Shown: positions 27,021-37,100, counted from the stretch's first letter. The stretch is DNA of 64,000 bases from Rhodoferax aquaticus (GCF_006974105.1 NZ_CP036282.1:3782001-3846000), one strand, 5' to 3'. Numbers and translations: made by a program. Notes: generated by a model from the letters alone, not told the origin.

Positions 27021-27310
27021 ATGCCTCCCTCAAAAGCCCGTTTTGCCAGCTGGCTTACCGGTGCCTGTGTAATGGTGGTGCTAGATGTGCTGTGGATTGG
27101 AGTAATTGCGGCACCTTGGTACCACTGCGCGGTGCCCTGTTGGGTTTCGGTGCGTATGCCACTTACCACCTCACCCAACTAGCCGCGTTGAAAGCCTGGC
27201 CTTATTGGCTGGCAGCGCTGGACATGGCATAGAGAAGTGCCATCAGTGCCGCCGCTGCGCTGGCTGGGCAAAAACTATGGCTGCGACTCAGCCGCAAAGC
27301 GCAGGTGTAA
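27021..27310 (+). pseudogene. DUF2177-family membrane protein, broken
   Basis: The first 34 or so codons read ASWLTGACVMVVLDVLWIGV followed by IAAPWY, the N-terminus of a DUF2177 membrane protein (normally about 130-140 residues). After nt 27120 the frame shifts and roughly 40-50 residues are missing. Family-like sequence resumes in another frame: GALLGFGAYATYHLTQLAAL, KAWPYWLAALDMA. It then meets a TAG where the family has Trp (TGG), and continues in the same frame as RSAISAAAALAGQKLWLRLS to a TAA at 27308. So one deletion with frameshift and one nonsense change are visible. The N-terminal open part alone would give 53 residues. Confidence 0.75.
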
Positions 27311-27326
27311 AGACCCTGCTTAATGG

Positions 27327-27701
27327 CTAAGGCTGAAGGCCACACAAGCGTTTAAAGGGTCCCAGAACCGCCTCGCCTCTGAAGGGTTTGACGATCCAAC
27401 CCGTAACCCCAATGGCCTTGCCTCGCTCGCGCATCAAGGGGTTGTCTTCGGTCGTGAGCATGATGATGTGTACGCTCTTGTTGTCTAGTTCGGTGCGAAT
27501 TTTTTCAGCCATCATCAGGCCATCCATGATGGGCATATTGACATCACTGACCACCAGCCGAATGGCGGGGTCAGCGCGCAGTTGCGCTATTCCATCGCGG
27601 CCATCGGTGGCCGTCGTCACCTCAAACCCGTTCTTACGCAGATAACTGGACACAATCTCTCGCATTGTGCTGGAGTCATCAACTACCAAAACGTTCGCCA
27701 T
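27327..27701 (-). CDS. single-domain CheY-like response regulator
   Basis: 124 residues, receiver domain only. All phosphorylation residues are present: acidic pair D8/D9, phosphoacceptor D53 in VSDVNMP, T83 or T84 in MLTTE, and K105 in IVKPF. The ATG at 27701 has a good AAGGAG upstream; the open frame continues further but covers the intergenic region. It lies 28 bp after the pseudo-receiver/CheX gene on the same strand and is probably cotranscribed with it. It probably carries phosphate from one of the adjacent HELNTP kinases, with the CheX-like neighbour as its phosphatase (inference). Confidence 0.92.
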   Translation of the reverse strand: MANVLVVDDSSTMREIVSSYLRKNGFEVTTATDGRDGIAQLRADPAIRLVVSDVNMPIMDGLMMAEKIRTELDNKSVHIIMLTTEDNPLMRERGKAIGVTGWIVKPFRGEAVLGPFKRLCGLQP

Positions 27702-27729
27702 TGTGTTTTTCTCCTTGCCCAAGGCACAT

Positions 27730-28695
27730 TCAAAACAAGTCCAAGTCGCCTGTAGGGGTGCCCTCAGATGCTGCCGCTGCAAACACTGCAAAGTCCTCTG
27801 GGGACCAGTGCAGGTTAAATATAAATCGTTGCACGATGACCAAGGCCTGCGCCCCCAAACGACCTGGGTCGGTGAGCTGATAACGGATGCACAGTTGGGG
27901 GTCGGGCGAGCCAAAGGAAATGTATTTGTGCGCATGGTTAATCACAATGGGCACTTGCGTTTGCTGGTTGGCAAAGGCTTGGGGCGGTATGTAGCGGTTC
28001 TTAAACGCACCCCAAATCAAGTTGGTCGTCTCCCCCAGCAAGTTATTGATCTCACGGAAGTTAAGGTCGCCTCCAACACCCTGAAAGCTCAGGCCCTGCA
28101 CCAAGCCTTGGCGCAGCGCGCTCTCTTCGGTTTGCAGCATCATGTAACCACGACACCAGGTGCTCTCAATCGGAATCAGGGTGGACACCTCGCCATGGAT
28201 GATGCGGTCATGCACCACATACGGAGACTCTGACTGCACCAGGGCATTGGGGAACATCGAGCGCAACGCGGAAGTGGTGAGATCCACAATACCGTCCACC
28301 AACGCCGTGGGGTAGCGCAAACTGAAGATGGTGCGCTCCACACTGGCACGCAAGCCATCAATGTCGTCGGATTGCCACTGGTGCCCTACGGCTTGCTGTT
28401 CAGACGCCGTCAAACCGCGCGTGGATGTGCGGCGCAAAAAAATGGGAAGCTCGGGGCGTAGCTTGTGTATGGCTTGCGCCAGTGCCAAGCCATCGGGTCC
28501 ATCACATGGCATGTCTTCTGCCAACAGAACACCTGCCAAATCTTTGTTGCTCTCTAGCGAAGCGATGGCATCGTGCGCCGTACGCAGCAAGGCTAGCAAA
28601 CCAATCGAGGCGCAAAAGTCAGTCAGCGTCTTGCAGTGCACGGAATCATGGTCCAGCAACAGCACTTTGGCCTCAAGGTGGGTGGTGTCCGTCAT
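27730..28695 (-). CDS. pseudo-receiver plus CheX-like phosphatase domain protein
   Basis: 321 residues with the ATG at 28695 (GGGGAC upstream; an alternative ATG is at 28740). Residues about 8-125 have the receiver fold (AKVLLLDHDSVHCKTL), but the phosphoacceptor position is Ala in LLAEDMP, where active receivers have DxxMP, and the conserved Lys is not evident. Residues about 145-300 resemble CheX/CheC phosphatases: the active-site pattern ExxN occurs in FREINNLLGETTNLIWG near residue 222. CheX removes phosphate from CheY-P. The gene precedes the CheY gene in a two-gene unit and is divergent from the kinase at 28888. The domain assignment is fair, the pairing is inference. Confidence 0.75.
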   Translation of the reverse strand: MTDTTHLEAKVLLLDHDSVHCKTLTDFCASIGLLALLRTAHDAIASLESNKDLAGVLLAEDMPCDGPDGLALAQAIHKLRPELPIFLRRTSTRGLTASEQQAVGHQWQSDDIDGLRASVERTIFSLRYPTALVDGIVDLTTSALRSMFPNALVQSESPYVVHDRIIHGEVSTLIPIESTWCRGYMMLQTEESALRQGLVQGLSFQGVGGDLNFREINNLLGETTNLIWGAFKNRYIPPQAFANQQTQVPIVINHAHKYISFGSPDPQLCIRYQLTDPGRLGAQALVIVQRFIFNLHWSPEDFAVFAAAASEGTPTGDLDLF

Positions 28696-28887
28696 GTCTG
28701 GTGTCCCCAAAAGGAAGTTCAACCGCGTCCGCTTTTGCATCGTACCTGAGTCTTTGCAAAAGGTCACCGGTTTCCACACGCAGAACGTGCACACCGAGTT
28801 CAGAGGGCGTTTTCCGGCCTCTTTATGGCTTGTGCGCACGCATGTTCCCGACTATGCTGGCACAGTCACACACAACCCCTCGTTTGC

Positions 28888-30435
28888 ATGCGCACGCTTC
28901 GGCAAAAACTGGTCTTGGCCACGGTCCTCGTTTTCTCTCTCACCACTCTGGCCATTTTGCTGGCCACGCGCGTGGTGATTGTGGACGCGATGTCGCAGCA
29001 AAGTAGCCGTGATAGCGCGCGCAGTGCCGCCCTGCTCTCCAGTGCCCTCGGGCCTTTGTTAGCGCAGCGTGACTTGGCGGGACTGGACGAACTGAGCCAC
29101 GACCTCGTGCAACGGGGCGATTTCACTTTTCTGGAGGTGCGCGACAGCAACCAGCAGTTGCTGAGCCAAGCGGGCAGCACCAGTGCTTCTGCCGCCTCCC
29201 TGTCCGAAACCACGCTGCGGGTGGGCCAGCGTAACTACGGTGTTGCACGTTTCAGCCTCGACAGAGGGGGAATTGAAGCCGCAACCGACCAAATTTTGGG
29301 GCGTATGCTGGCGATCTGCTTAGGCACCATGGTGCTTGCTGCTCTCTTGTTGGTCTATTGGTCGGGCGTGCTTACCCGCAGTTTGACGGCCTTGCGCAAT
29401 GGCGCCGACCGCATGGCGGCGGGCGAGCAAGACGTGCGCATTGCGGCAACAGGCAAAGATGAACTCGCCAAGCTGGCTACAGCCTTTAACCACATGTCTG
29501 AGGTGCTGAGTGAACGATTTACCGCATTGGAAAGTGCAGAAAAGCGCTTACAAGAATCCCATGCGGTGCTGGAGCATCGGGTCAGCGAACGCACGCAGCA
29601 CCTTGAGCAAACCTTGGACCGATTACAGCTCACACAAGACGAACTGGTAGAGGCTAAAAAGCTGGCCTCGCTGGGGGCCTTGGTGGCCGGTATTTCTCAC
29701 GAGCTCAACACGCCGATCGGCAACGCCTTACTCACAGCGTCTTCCCTACAAAGCCTTTTGCGAGAGACAGACACCAGCGTTCAGAACCAAACCGCGTCCA
29801 GAAAAGGCCTGATTGCAGCACTAGGTACAGGGCAAGAAATGGCCGGTCTGGTGGTCAAATCCAGCCAAAAAGCCGCCGAGCTCATCACCAGCTTCAAGCG
29901 GGTTGCCGTAGACGACGCCTCGCAACAACGGCGGCGCTTTGACTTGCTGTCTATCGTATCTGACCTGATGCGCGCCATGTCTTACGGACTCAAACACAGC
30001 GCGCATGCCATTGAGTTGGATATCCCTACTGGCGTGGTGATGGACAGTTACCCCGGCCCCCTGGACCAGGTCATTTCCAACCTCATCCAAAACGCAGAAC
30101 GCCATGCGTTTGGCCCCAACAGCACGGGACTGCTGCGCATCAGTGCCACCCTCGTGGCGGGCGGCCAGCGGGTTGAGCTGCGCGTGCAAGACAACGGCGC
30201 TGGCATGCCTGCGAATGTGCTGGAACACGTGTTTGACCCTTTTTTCACCACCAAAATGGGCCAGGGTGGGTCAGGGCTTGGCCTGTCGATTGTTCGCAAT
30301 ATCGTCCATGGCCTGCTGGGCGGGCACATCAGCGTCACCAGCACCGTGGGCCAAGGAAGCACCTTTGTGCTGGACTTGCCCTTGCTAGCCCCTTTGGTCG
30401 CGGACTCTGTGGCCAGCACCTACGCACCGCTTTAG
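28888..30435 (+). CDS. membrane sensor histidine kinase (HAMP, HELNTP-class)
   Basis: 515 residues. TM1 is at about 9-30 (LVLATVLVFSLTTLAILLA), a periplasmic segment of about 110 residues follows, then TM2 about 140-162, HAMP, a coiled coil, and the DHp H-box GISHELNTPIG. The HATPase has DNGAGMP and GQGGSGLGLSIV. It is strikingly parallel to the kinase at 11369, including SYPGPL...NLI and DPFFTTxxGQGGSGLGL, and they are probably paralogues. The ATG at 28888 sets a proper TM1; the frame is open 21 codons further but without protein-like sequence. The PhnD-like gene follows after 18 bp, so the two form an operon. Confidence 0.9.
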   Translation: MRTLRQKLVLATVLVFSLTTLAILLATRVVIVDAMSQQSSRDSARSAALLSSALGPLLAQRDLAGLDELSHDLVQRGDFTFLEVRDSNQQLLSQAGSTSASAASLSETTLRVGQRNYGVARFSLDRGGIEAATDQILGRMLAICLGTMVLAALLLVYWSGVLTRSLTALRNGADRMAAGEQDVRIAATGKDELAKLATAFNHMSEVLSERFTALESAEKRLQESHAVLEHRVSERTQHLEQTLDRLQLTQDELVEAKKLASLGALVAGISHELNTPIGNALLTASSLQSLLRETDTSVQNQTASRKGLIAALGTGQEMAGLVVKSSQKAAELITSFKRVAVDDASQQRRRFDLLSIVSDLMRAMSYGLKHSAHAIELDIPTGVVMDSYPGPLDQVISNLIQNAERHAFGPNSTGLLRISATLVAGGQRVELRVQDNGAGMPANVLEHVFDPFFTTKMGQGGSGLGLSIVRNIVHGLLGGHISVTSTVGQGSTFVLDLPLLAPLVADSVASTYAPL

Positions 30436-30453
30436 CGCACCGAAAGAGATCCT

Positions 30454-31314
30454 ATGTCCATGCACCTCAACCGTAGACACTGCTTACGTATGCTGGGTGC
30501 GCTGCCTTTGGTGCACAGCGTGGCGGCACAAACGCCAAGTGGCGAGCGTAGTTTGGTGTTTGGCATGGTGCCTTACTTGCCCGTGCAGCAGTTGGTACGC
30601 CTGTACGAGCCCATCGTGGCGCTGATTGAGCGCACTTTAGGCAGGCCTTGTGTTTTGGCCACTGCGCCAGACTTTGAACAGTTCATTGAGCGCGCCCGCA
30701 AAGGCGAGTTCGACATCATCGGCGCGTCGCCCCACGTGGCGCGTCTGCTACAGCGCGAAGAGGGTTTTTCGCCCTTGGCCCGCGCCACTGCGGCGCTGGA
30801 GCCTTTGGTAGTGGTGCCAACCGAAAGCCCCCTGAAGCGATTGCAAGACCTGTCCCAACGTGCGGTGTTAGTGGCTGATCCATTTGCGGTGCATGTGCTC
30901 ATTGCGCTGCGCGACATCCGAGACCATGGCGTGGTGCCTGGGCGCGATGTCAAACTGGTGGTTGCAGGCACCCAGCGCAACTGTGTGCAGCGCATGCTCA
31001 ACGGAGATGCACCTGCTGCGGTGGGCTCAGCCTCCACCTTGACCTTGTTGCCGCCTGAGCTGAGCACACGCTTCAAAGTGCTGACGCGCTGCCCCAAAGG
31101 CCTCACCCCCATGGCCTATTTGGCGCACCCTCGCTGGAGTGCCCAAGCCCCCAAACTAAGCCAAAACTTGCTGCAGTTCCCGAACACCCCTGAAGGCCAA
31201 GGCCTGCTCAAAGCCACCCAGCACGAGGGTTTGAGTGCACTCAGCATCGCAGAGCTCGCCACGGCAGACCCGCTGGTAACCGAGTACTACCGCCAGCGCG
31301 CCAACACCTTTTAG
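30454..31314 (+). CDS. PhnD-like phosphate/phosphonate-type periplasmic binding protein, orphan
   Basis: 286 residues. The N-terminus has a twin-arginine-like NRRHCLRMLG followed by a hydrophobic stretch ending around VAAQ, so it is exported. The mature domain has the PhnD pattern: FGMVPYLPVQQLVRLYEP, GEFDIIGASPHVA and VADPFAVHVLIALRDI. No permease or ATPase is next to it; the upstream partner in the operon is a membrane kinase. It may therefore present a ligand to that kinase rather than transport it (inference). Similar kinase-PhnD pairs are known among proteobacterial sensors. The ribosome-binding site AGAGA lies near the ATG. Confidence 0.85.
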   Translation: MSMHLNRRHCLRMLGALPLVHSVAAQTPSGERSLVFGMVPYLPVQQLVRLYEPIVALIERTLGRPCVLATAPDFEQFIERARKGEFDIIGASPHVARLLQREEGFSPLARATAALEPLVVVPTESPLKRLQDLSQRAVLVADPFAVHVLIALRDIRDHGVVPGRDVKLVVAGTQRNCVQRMLNGDAPAAVGSASTLTLLPPELSTRFKVLTRCPKGLTPMAYLAHPRWSAQAPKLSQNLLQFPNTPEGQGLLKATQHEGLSALSIAELATADPLVTEYYRQRANTF

Positions 31315-31376
31315 TGGCCTAGCTAGAGAAGGTAGGCTTTGGGCGTTTGGATGCAGGGGATCAAAAAAAAAAGTAT

Positions 31377-33185
31377 TCACAGCGGACCAAGCACCACGTC
31401 GCTCAGCGGCACTGCGCAGCAGGTCAGCACCTTGCCTTGCGCCCGCTCTGCTTCCGTGATGGCGGGAACCTCTGCCTGGTCTACCTCACCCGAAAGCAAG
31501 GTCTGCTTGCAAGTGCCGCAAACGCCAGCCCGGCAGCTCCAGGGCAAGGCCACGCCGTGCTTATGGGCCTGATCCAAAATGGTGGCTTGGTTATTTCCCG
31601 CAATGCTGTGCGTGCCAATGCGCAGTTGTAGCGCTTGATGGGGGCGGTCCACCCCACGCGCAGTGCCACCAAATCGCTCTTGCTGGATGTGGGTTGCGGG
31701 CACTCCCAATCCCCGCAAGCGATCGGCAGCATCTGCCATAAAGCCCTCAGGCCCGCAAAGAAAGACCTCACGCGCCAGCAAGCCCTGCACTTGCGCCAAG
31801 TGCGCGTCACTCAACCGTCCGTGCAAGCCCCGCCAGTGGGGTCCGGGCTGGCTCAAGATCCACGTGAGTTGCAAGCCTTGCTGCTGCATGGCCGCCAGTT
31901 CGGCGGCAGCGGGTAGGTCCGCCTCGCTGCGGCACAGGTGCATCAAGTGCACCCCACCGAGCTCGCCACGCAACGCCAAGGTGCGCGCCATCGACAACAT
32001 AGGCGTCACGCCCGAGCCTGCCGAGAGCAACAACAGCGTGCGCCCAGCCCCCAAGTGAAAGTCCCCCGCAGGGGGTTCGGCGAGCAAGGTGCTACCAACT
32101 TGCAGCGCTTGGTGCAACCAGGATGACACGCGGCCATCGCTTTGGCGTTTAACGCTCATGCTGTAGCGTGCCAACTGGTCTGGGCTTGAGCTCAAGGTGT
32201 AACGGCGCTGGTGGCGCTGGCCCTCTACATCGACGCTGACAGGCAGATGTTGGCCCGGCAAGTAACTGGGTAACGGTTGACCATCGGCCGCTTCTAGCCA
32301 AAAGGTTTCGAAATCACGGGCCACTGGCTCACGGGCCACACACACCAAGACCCGCTTCTTGGGCGCGGTATCGGCGTAGACCACGGGCTCCACCGTTTCC
32401 AAGACCTCAATGGGGCTGCCGGCCTCCACCCACCCCTCATTAAGGGCCACGAGGTTTTGGCCAAAGTACACCTCTCCATCGTCCCCCCGGCGATAGCGCG
32501 CCAGCGTAGACAGCGGCTCGCGCAGCACGTTGAAGCGGTCTGTGCCCGGCTCCACCGTGGTCATGATGCAGCGGCTACATGGCTTAAGCACCGCAAACTC
32601 CACCTCGCCGATGCGAATGCGCTTCCAGCTGTCTTCCTCAAACGGCTGGGTGCCCGTGGCCACCAAGTTGGTACGGAATTGGCGCATCTGGTGCAAGGCG
32701 TGAGAGCGCAGATTCAGGTCGTCCAAGGAGGCTTGGCCAATCAGCAGCACCGGGTAGCCATCGGCCATGCTGACCCGCGTGCCGGTTGCGGCGCGATAAC
32801 GCGCAGAGCGTGCACCCACCCACAACAAGCGCACCGGCTCACCCAACACTTGGCTGAACCAAGCATCGGCCTGGGGATGGGTGCGCAAAGCAGTAAAACG
32901 GTCGCTCCACACCGCAGTGGCTTGCGGCTCCAGGCTGAAGTCTTTTTCATACAAATTCAGGATGGCATGGCCCGGGTAGGCCAGGTGCAAGCCGCCGTCT
33001 TGCGGGGTTGCACGCAAGAGTTGCAACTGGGGGTGGGTGCGGGCCGTCACAAACGTGCCGTCTGGCTGCACCACCATATAGCGCCTGTCGCCCAGCAAGC
33101 CCTCTTCGCTCACGAAAGCGCGGGGCAGTTCCATGCCTGCCGTGGACTTGATGGGATAGAGATGAATGCTGCCTAGGCGTGGCAT
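31377..33185 (-). CDS. MOSC domain / flavodoxin-reductase-like / 2Fe-2S ferredoxin fusion
   Basis: 602 residues. MOSC N-terminal barrel and MOSC domain occupy about 1-270 (SIHLYPIKSTAGMEL; the conserved cysteine in VLKPCSRCIMTTVEPGTDRF). A ferredoxin-reductase-like FAD/NAD module (about 285-500) has RRYTLSSSP for FAD and LLLLSAGSGVTPML for NAD(P)H. A C-terminal plant-type 2Fe-2S domain has CRAGVCGTC and a fourth Cys in VLTCCAVP. E. coli YcbX joins MOSC to a ferredoxin only; here a whole electron-transfer chain is attached, so it could reduce a Mo-bound substrate such as an N-hydroxylated compound using NAD(P)H directly. The function is inferred. Confidence 0.9.
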   Translation of the reverse strand: MPRLGSIHLYPIKSTAGMELPRAFVSEEGLLGDRRYMVVQPDGTFVTARTHPQLQLLRATPQDGGLHLAYPGHAILNLYEKDFSLEPQATAVWSDRFTALRTHPQADAWFSQVLGEPVRLLWVGARSARYRAATGTRVSMADGYPVLLIGQASLDDLNLRSHALHQMRQFRTNLVATGTQPFEEDSWKRIRIGEVEFAVLKPCSRCIMTTVEPGTDRFNVLREPLSTLARYRRGDDGEVYFGQNLVALNEGWVEAGSPIEVLETVEPVVYADTAPKKRVLVCVAREPVARDFETFWLEAADGQPLPSYLPGQHLPVSVDVEGQRHQRRYTLSSSPDQLARYSMSVKRQSDGRVSSWLHQALQVGSTLLAEPPAGDFHLGAGRTLLLLSAGSGVTPMLSMARTLALRGELGGVHLMHLCRSEADLPAAAELAAMQQQGLQLTWILSQPGPHWRGLHGRLSDAHLAQVQGLLAREVFLCGPEGFMADAADRLRGLGVPATHIQQERFGGTARGVDRPHQALQLRIGTHSIAGNNQATILDQAHKHGVALPWSCRAGVCGTCKQTLLSGEVDQAEVPAITEAERAQGKVLTCCAVPLSDVVLGPL

Positions 33186-33305
33186 AGAAAGGTCCGGGTG
33201 AAAAGGTGGGGCGCAAAGGTATCACAGCCTAGACCGAAACGGGCAACGCGCCCTGGCTGAGGACGCGAACGGCTGCATGCGCCTGATGCCGTCGTGAAAA
33301 AATGA

Positions 33306-34046
33306 CTACTGGTACTTTCTGTACATCTTGTCCCAGGTGCCGTCCGCCGCCATGCGCTCTAGGGCAGTTCTGATGCTACGGACTAGCTGCGGGTCAGAGC
33401 CCTTGGCTAACACCACATACGACTTGGCGTCCGCCACATCATCGACCAGGGGGAATAGGGCTTGTACCGAAGCTCTTGGCTTGCCAAGCCGTTCGAGTTC
33501 TGCAAAAAAGGTGCTGCGCGCTGCGACCAAGTAATCAAACCTGTCCAAAAACAGCATGGGGGCCAAACTGCTGTACAGGGGAACGGGTTGGATCGTGGCC
33601 ATTGGCAACTTGGCTTTTAACCATTCATTGTTGGCATTGTTGGCAAGGGTGCCGATGGAGGCCGACTTCAAGTCATCCAAAGTTTTAGCCACTGGCGCTA
33701 ACCCCTCGGTGCGGCGAAACACCCAATACTCCACCCGGTTGACGGGGCCTAGCCATTCAAACTGGGCTTCGCGCTCTGCCGTTCGCACCACGGGGAACAG
33801 CAAAACGTTGGCGGTCTGCGACCCGGTTAACAGCGCTCGGGACCACGGCTGGATCTCCATCTTCAGCGTGAGCCCAGCCCTGCGCGCTGCCTCCGTGAGG
33901 ATCTCTACCGCCTGACCGCCGTCAGGCGTTTTGCCATCGGCAGAAGTGACCAGAACCGGCAGTTTGGGCGCAACCGCTAGCACCTGCGCCTGCACCGCTC
34001 CTAGAGAGAAGCACAGTGTCGCCACAAGCCAAACGAGATGTGTCAT
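33306..34046 (-). CDS. periplasmic solute-binding protein (SBP_bac_3 fold), orphan
   Basis: 246 residues. The signal peptide MTHLVWLVATLCFSLGAVQA is followed by a bacterial extracellular binding domain (GGQAVEILTEAARRAGLTLK, IQPWSRALLTG, and a C-terminal MAADGTWDKMYRKYQ that is typical of the family). No transporter genes lie nearby. It resembles the orphan protein at 10539 in its WSRAL segment. It sits between a MOSC fusion and dnaE2, both on the same strand but well spaced, so probably monocistronic. Ligand unknown. Confidence 0.85.
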   Translation of the reverse strand: MTHLVWLVATLCFSLGAVQAQVLAVAPKLPVLVTSADGKTPDGGQAVEILTEAARRAGLTLKMEIQPWSRALLTGSQTANVLLFPVVRTAEREAQFEWLGPVNRVEYWVFRRTEGLAPVAKTLDDLKSASIGTLANNANNEWLKAKLPMATIQPVPLYSSLAPMLFLDRFDYLVAARSTFFAELERLGKPRASVQALFPLVDDVADAKSYVVLAKGSDPQLVRSIRTALERMAADGTWDKMYRKYQ

Positions 34047-34111
34047 GGCGGCGAGTATTGGCCGCAGTCCGGCAGCTTGTCAACGCTGCACGGCGCGCGC
34101 ACGCCCCACCG

Positions 34112-37100
34112 TCAATGAAAGTCCCGGCTGATCGTGGCCAAGTCGCCCAGCATGGGCGTGAGGTCAACAAGCCGCTTGGCGATCACGTGGCGGACTTCGC
34201 CGCCGCTGGCTTCGTCGCGCTGCCAGATGCCGTACACCGCCATGAGCCGCGCTTGGTAGACCTCTTGGCGGAACTGCTCTTTCACTGCTTTCCACACAAT
34301 GACGTTGACGGAGCCGGTCTCGTCTTCCAGCGTGACGAAGACCACGCCTTTGGCGGTTTGCGGGCGCTGGCGCATGGTGACGATGCCGCATGCGCGCACC
34401 AAGCGGCCACTGGGGTAGTTGCGCATCTGCGCGGCGGTAAGCAGCTTCATTTTTGATAGCTGGCTGCGCAATAGCAGCAAGGGATGCGAGCGCAAAGTGA
34501 GCCCTAAGGCAGCGTAGTCAAACGTCACTTCTTCTCCCTCGGCAGCGGCGGGCAAATACAAGGGGTCTTCCTCAATGGGCACGCCTTGCAACAATGCGGG
34601 GGCGGGCCGCAAAGCAGAAGCGTCCCACACTTGCTGGCGGCGGTGGCCACTCAAAGACTGCAGCGCGTCGGCACTGGCCAAGGCTTTCAAATCGCCCGCG
34701 TCGAGCTGGCAGCGCAACGCCAAGTCTTGGGTGCTGGTGAACGGCGCCAGCGCGCGCTGCGCACTGATGCGCAGGCCCACCTCTTGCGACAAGCCGCCCA
34801 CCAAGCGCAGGCCTAGGCGCACAGCCGCTTGATGGGTCTGTGCTGCGTCTGCCCCACCATGGGCTGCTGACGGTGCTGCAGGCTCCAAGGTGCAATCCCA
34901 ATCGCTGTGGGCCACGGCCACGGCACGCACTTCTACGCCATGGCGTTGGGCGTCTTGCACGAGCTGCGAGGGCCCGTAAAACCCCAGCGGCTGGCTGTTG
35001 AGCATGGCCGCTAAAAAGCAGGCGGGCTCATGCCACTTGAGCCAGCAGCTGATGTAGACCAACAACGCAAAGCTGGCCGCGTGGCTCTCTGGAAATCCGT
35101 ACTCGCCAAAGCCTTCAATCTGCTGAAACAGCGTGTCCGCAAATGCTTGGGTGTAGCCGTTTTTGAGCATGCCGCCCACCAAGCGGTCGTAAAACTTGCT
35201 CACGCCGCCCTTGCGCTTCCACGCGGCCATGGAGCGGCGCAGCTGGTCCGCCTCGCCCGCGCTGAAGTTGGCTGCCGCCATGGCAATTTGCATCACCTGC
35301 TCTTGAAAAATGGGCACGCCCAGGGTGCGCACCAAGGCCTGCTTGAGCTGTGGGCTGGGGTAGGTCACGGCCTCGGGGTTTTGCCGGGCCTTGAGGTAGG
35401 GGTGCACCATGCCGCCTTGTATGGGGCCGGGCCGCACGATGGCCACTTCCACCACCAGGTCGTAAAACGTGCGGGGCTTGAGGCGCGGCAACATGCTCAT
35501 TTGGGCGCGGCTCTCAATCTGAAACACGCCCACCGTGTCGGCCCGGCAAATCATGTCGTAAGTGGCCGTGTCTTCGCGCGGAATGTCTTGCATGCGCATG
35601 GGGCGTGGCAAGCCGCGCCACTGGGTGATAAGCGCCAAGCAGCGGCGAATGGCGCTGAGCATGCCCAAGGCCAGCACATCCACCTTCATCAGGCCCACGG
35701 CATCGAGGTCGTCTTTGTCCCACTGGATGATGGAGCGGTCCGGCATGGAGGCGTTTTCCACCGGCACGATGCGCGTGAGCGGCCCCTGCGTCAGCACAAA
35801 GCCGCCCACGTGCTGGCTCAGGTGGCGGGGGAAGCGCTGCAACTGCGTGCTCAAGTCCACCCACTGCTGCATGCGCCGCGCTGTAGGCGCTTGAAAGTCG
35901 GGCCCTAGGCGCGCCAGGGCATCACCCAGACGCTCGGCCAAAACCTCGCGGCTGTACATGCCGGGGTGCTCTTTGGACAAAGCGGCAATCAGTGCGTCGG
36001 GGATCTCCAGCGCACGCCCCACATCGCGCAAGGCACTGCGGGGCCGGTAGCTGATCACGGTGGCGGCAATGGCGGCGCGCTCGCGGCCGTATTTGGCATA
36101 GATGTACTGGATCACCTCCTCGCGGCGCTGGTGCTCAAAGTCCACATCAATATCGGGCGGCTCGTTGCGCTCTTTGGAGATGAAACGCTCAAACAGCAAA
36201 TTGGTTTCCGTGGGGTTGACCTCGGTCACGCCCAAGCAGTAACACACGGCTGAATTGGCCGCCGAGCCCCGCCCCTGGCACAAAATGCCCTGGCTGCGTG
36301 CAAAGCGCACGATGTCGTGCACGGTCAAAAAGTACATCTCGTAGCGCATCTCCGCAATCAAGACCAGCTCATGCTCCAGCTGCTGGCGCACCTGCGGTGG
36401 CACACCAGTGGGGTAGCGCACCAGCGCCCCTTCTTCGGTGTAGTGGCGCAGCGTTTGGGCCGGGGTTTGGCCGGGCAGCACCGCCTCTAGCGGGTAGTGG
36501 TAACGCAACGCGTCCAAGCTAAAGGTACAGCGCTGGGCCACTTCCAAGGTATTGGCCAGCCACTGCGCGGGGAACAAAGCAGCCAGCCGCGCCCGCACCC
36601 GCATGTGCGACTCCGCATTGGCTTGCAAGGCAAACCCACAGGCCGACACCGGGAGCCCCAGGCGCACGGCAGTCAGCACATCTTGCAAAGGTTTGCGTGA
36701 GCGCACATGCATGTGCACCATGCCCGTGGCCACCACGGGCACGCCGCTGAGAGCTGCAATTTGCTGCACCCGCTGCGCCTGCAAGCTGTCACCTGACACC
36801 AAGCCCGCACTGGCACACAACCACAAATTAGGGCCAAATAGGGCTCTAGCGCCCATGGATACTGCGCAAGCCGCTTCTGTTTTTATAGCGCCATCAAAAT
36901 GCAGCAGCACTTCGCACGCCTGCAGGCTTGCCCAGTGCGCGGCATACGCAAGCCCCCAGCCCACGCAGTACTCGCCCTTGGGCGCGGCCATGCGCGCTTG
37001 GGTGATGAAGGCGCACAGATGGCCCCAGCCCTCCAAGGAGTGGGCCAGCACCACGGCGGTAAAACCTGCCGCGCCAGTATGGGCGGTGCCACGGGTGGCG

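Noticed and set aside
34440..34480. Possible fifth copy of the palindromic repeat in dnaE2 (minus strand GCTATCAAAAATGAAGCTGC)
   Set aside because: It resembles the repeat's first 25 bases but in a different reading frame, and the encoded QLSKMKLLTAAQM fits what DnaE2 proteins normally have here, so chance is the simpler reading.
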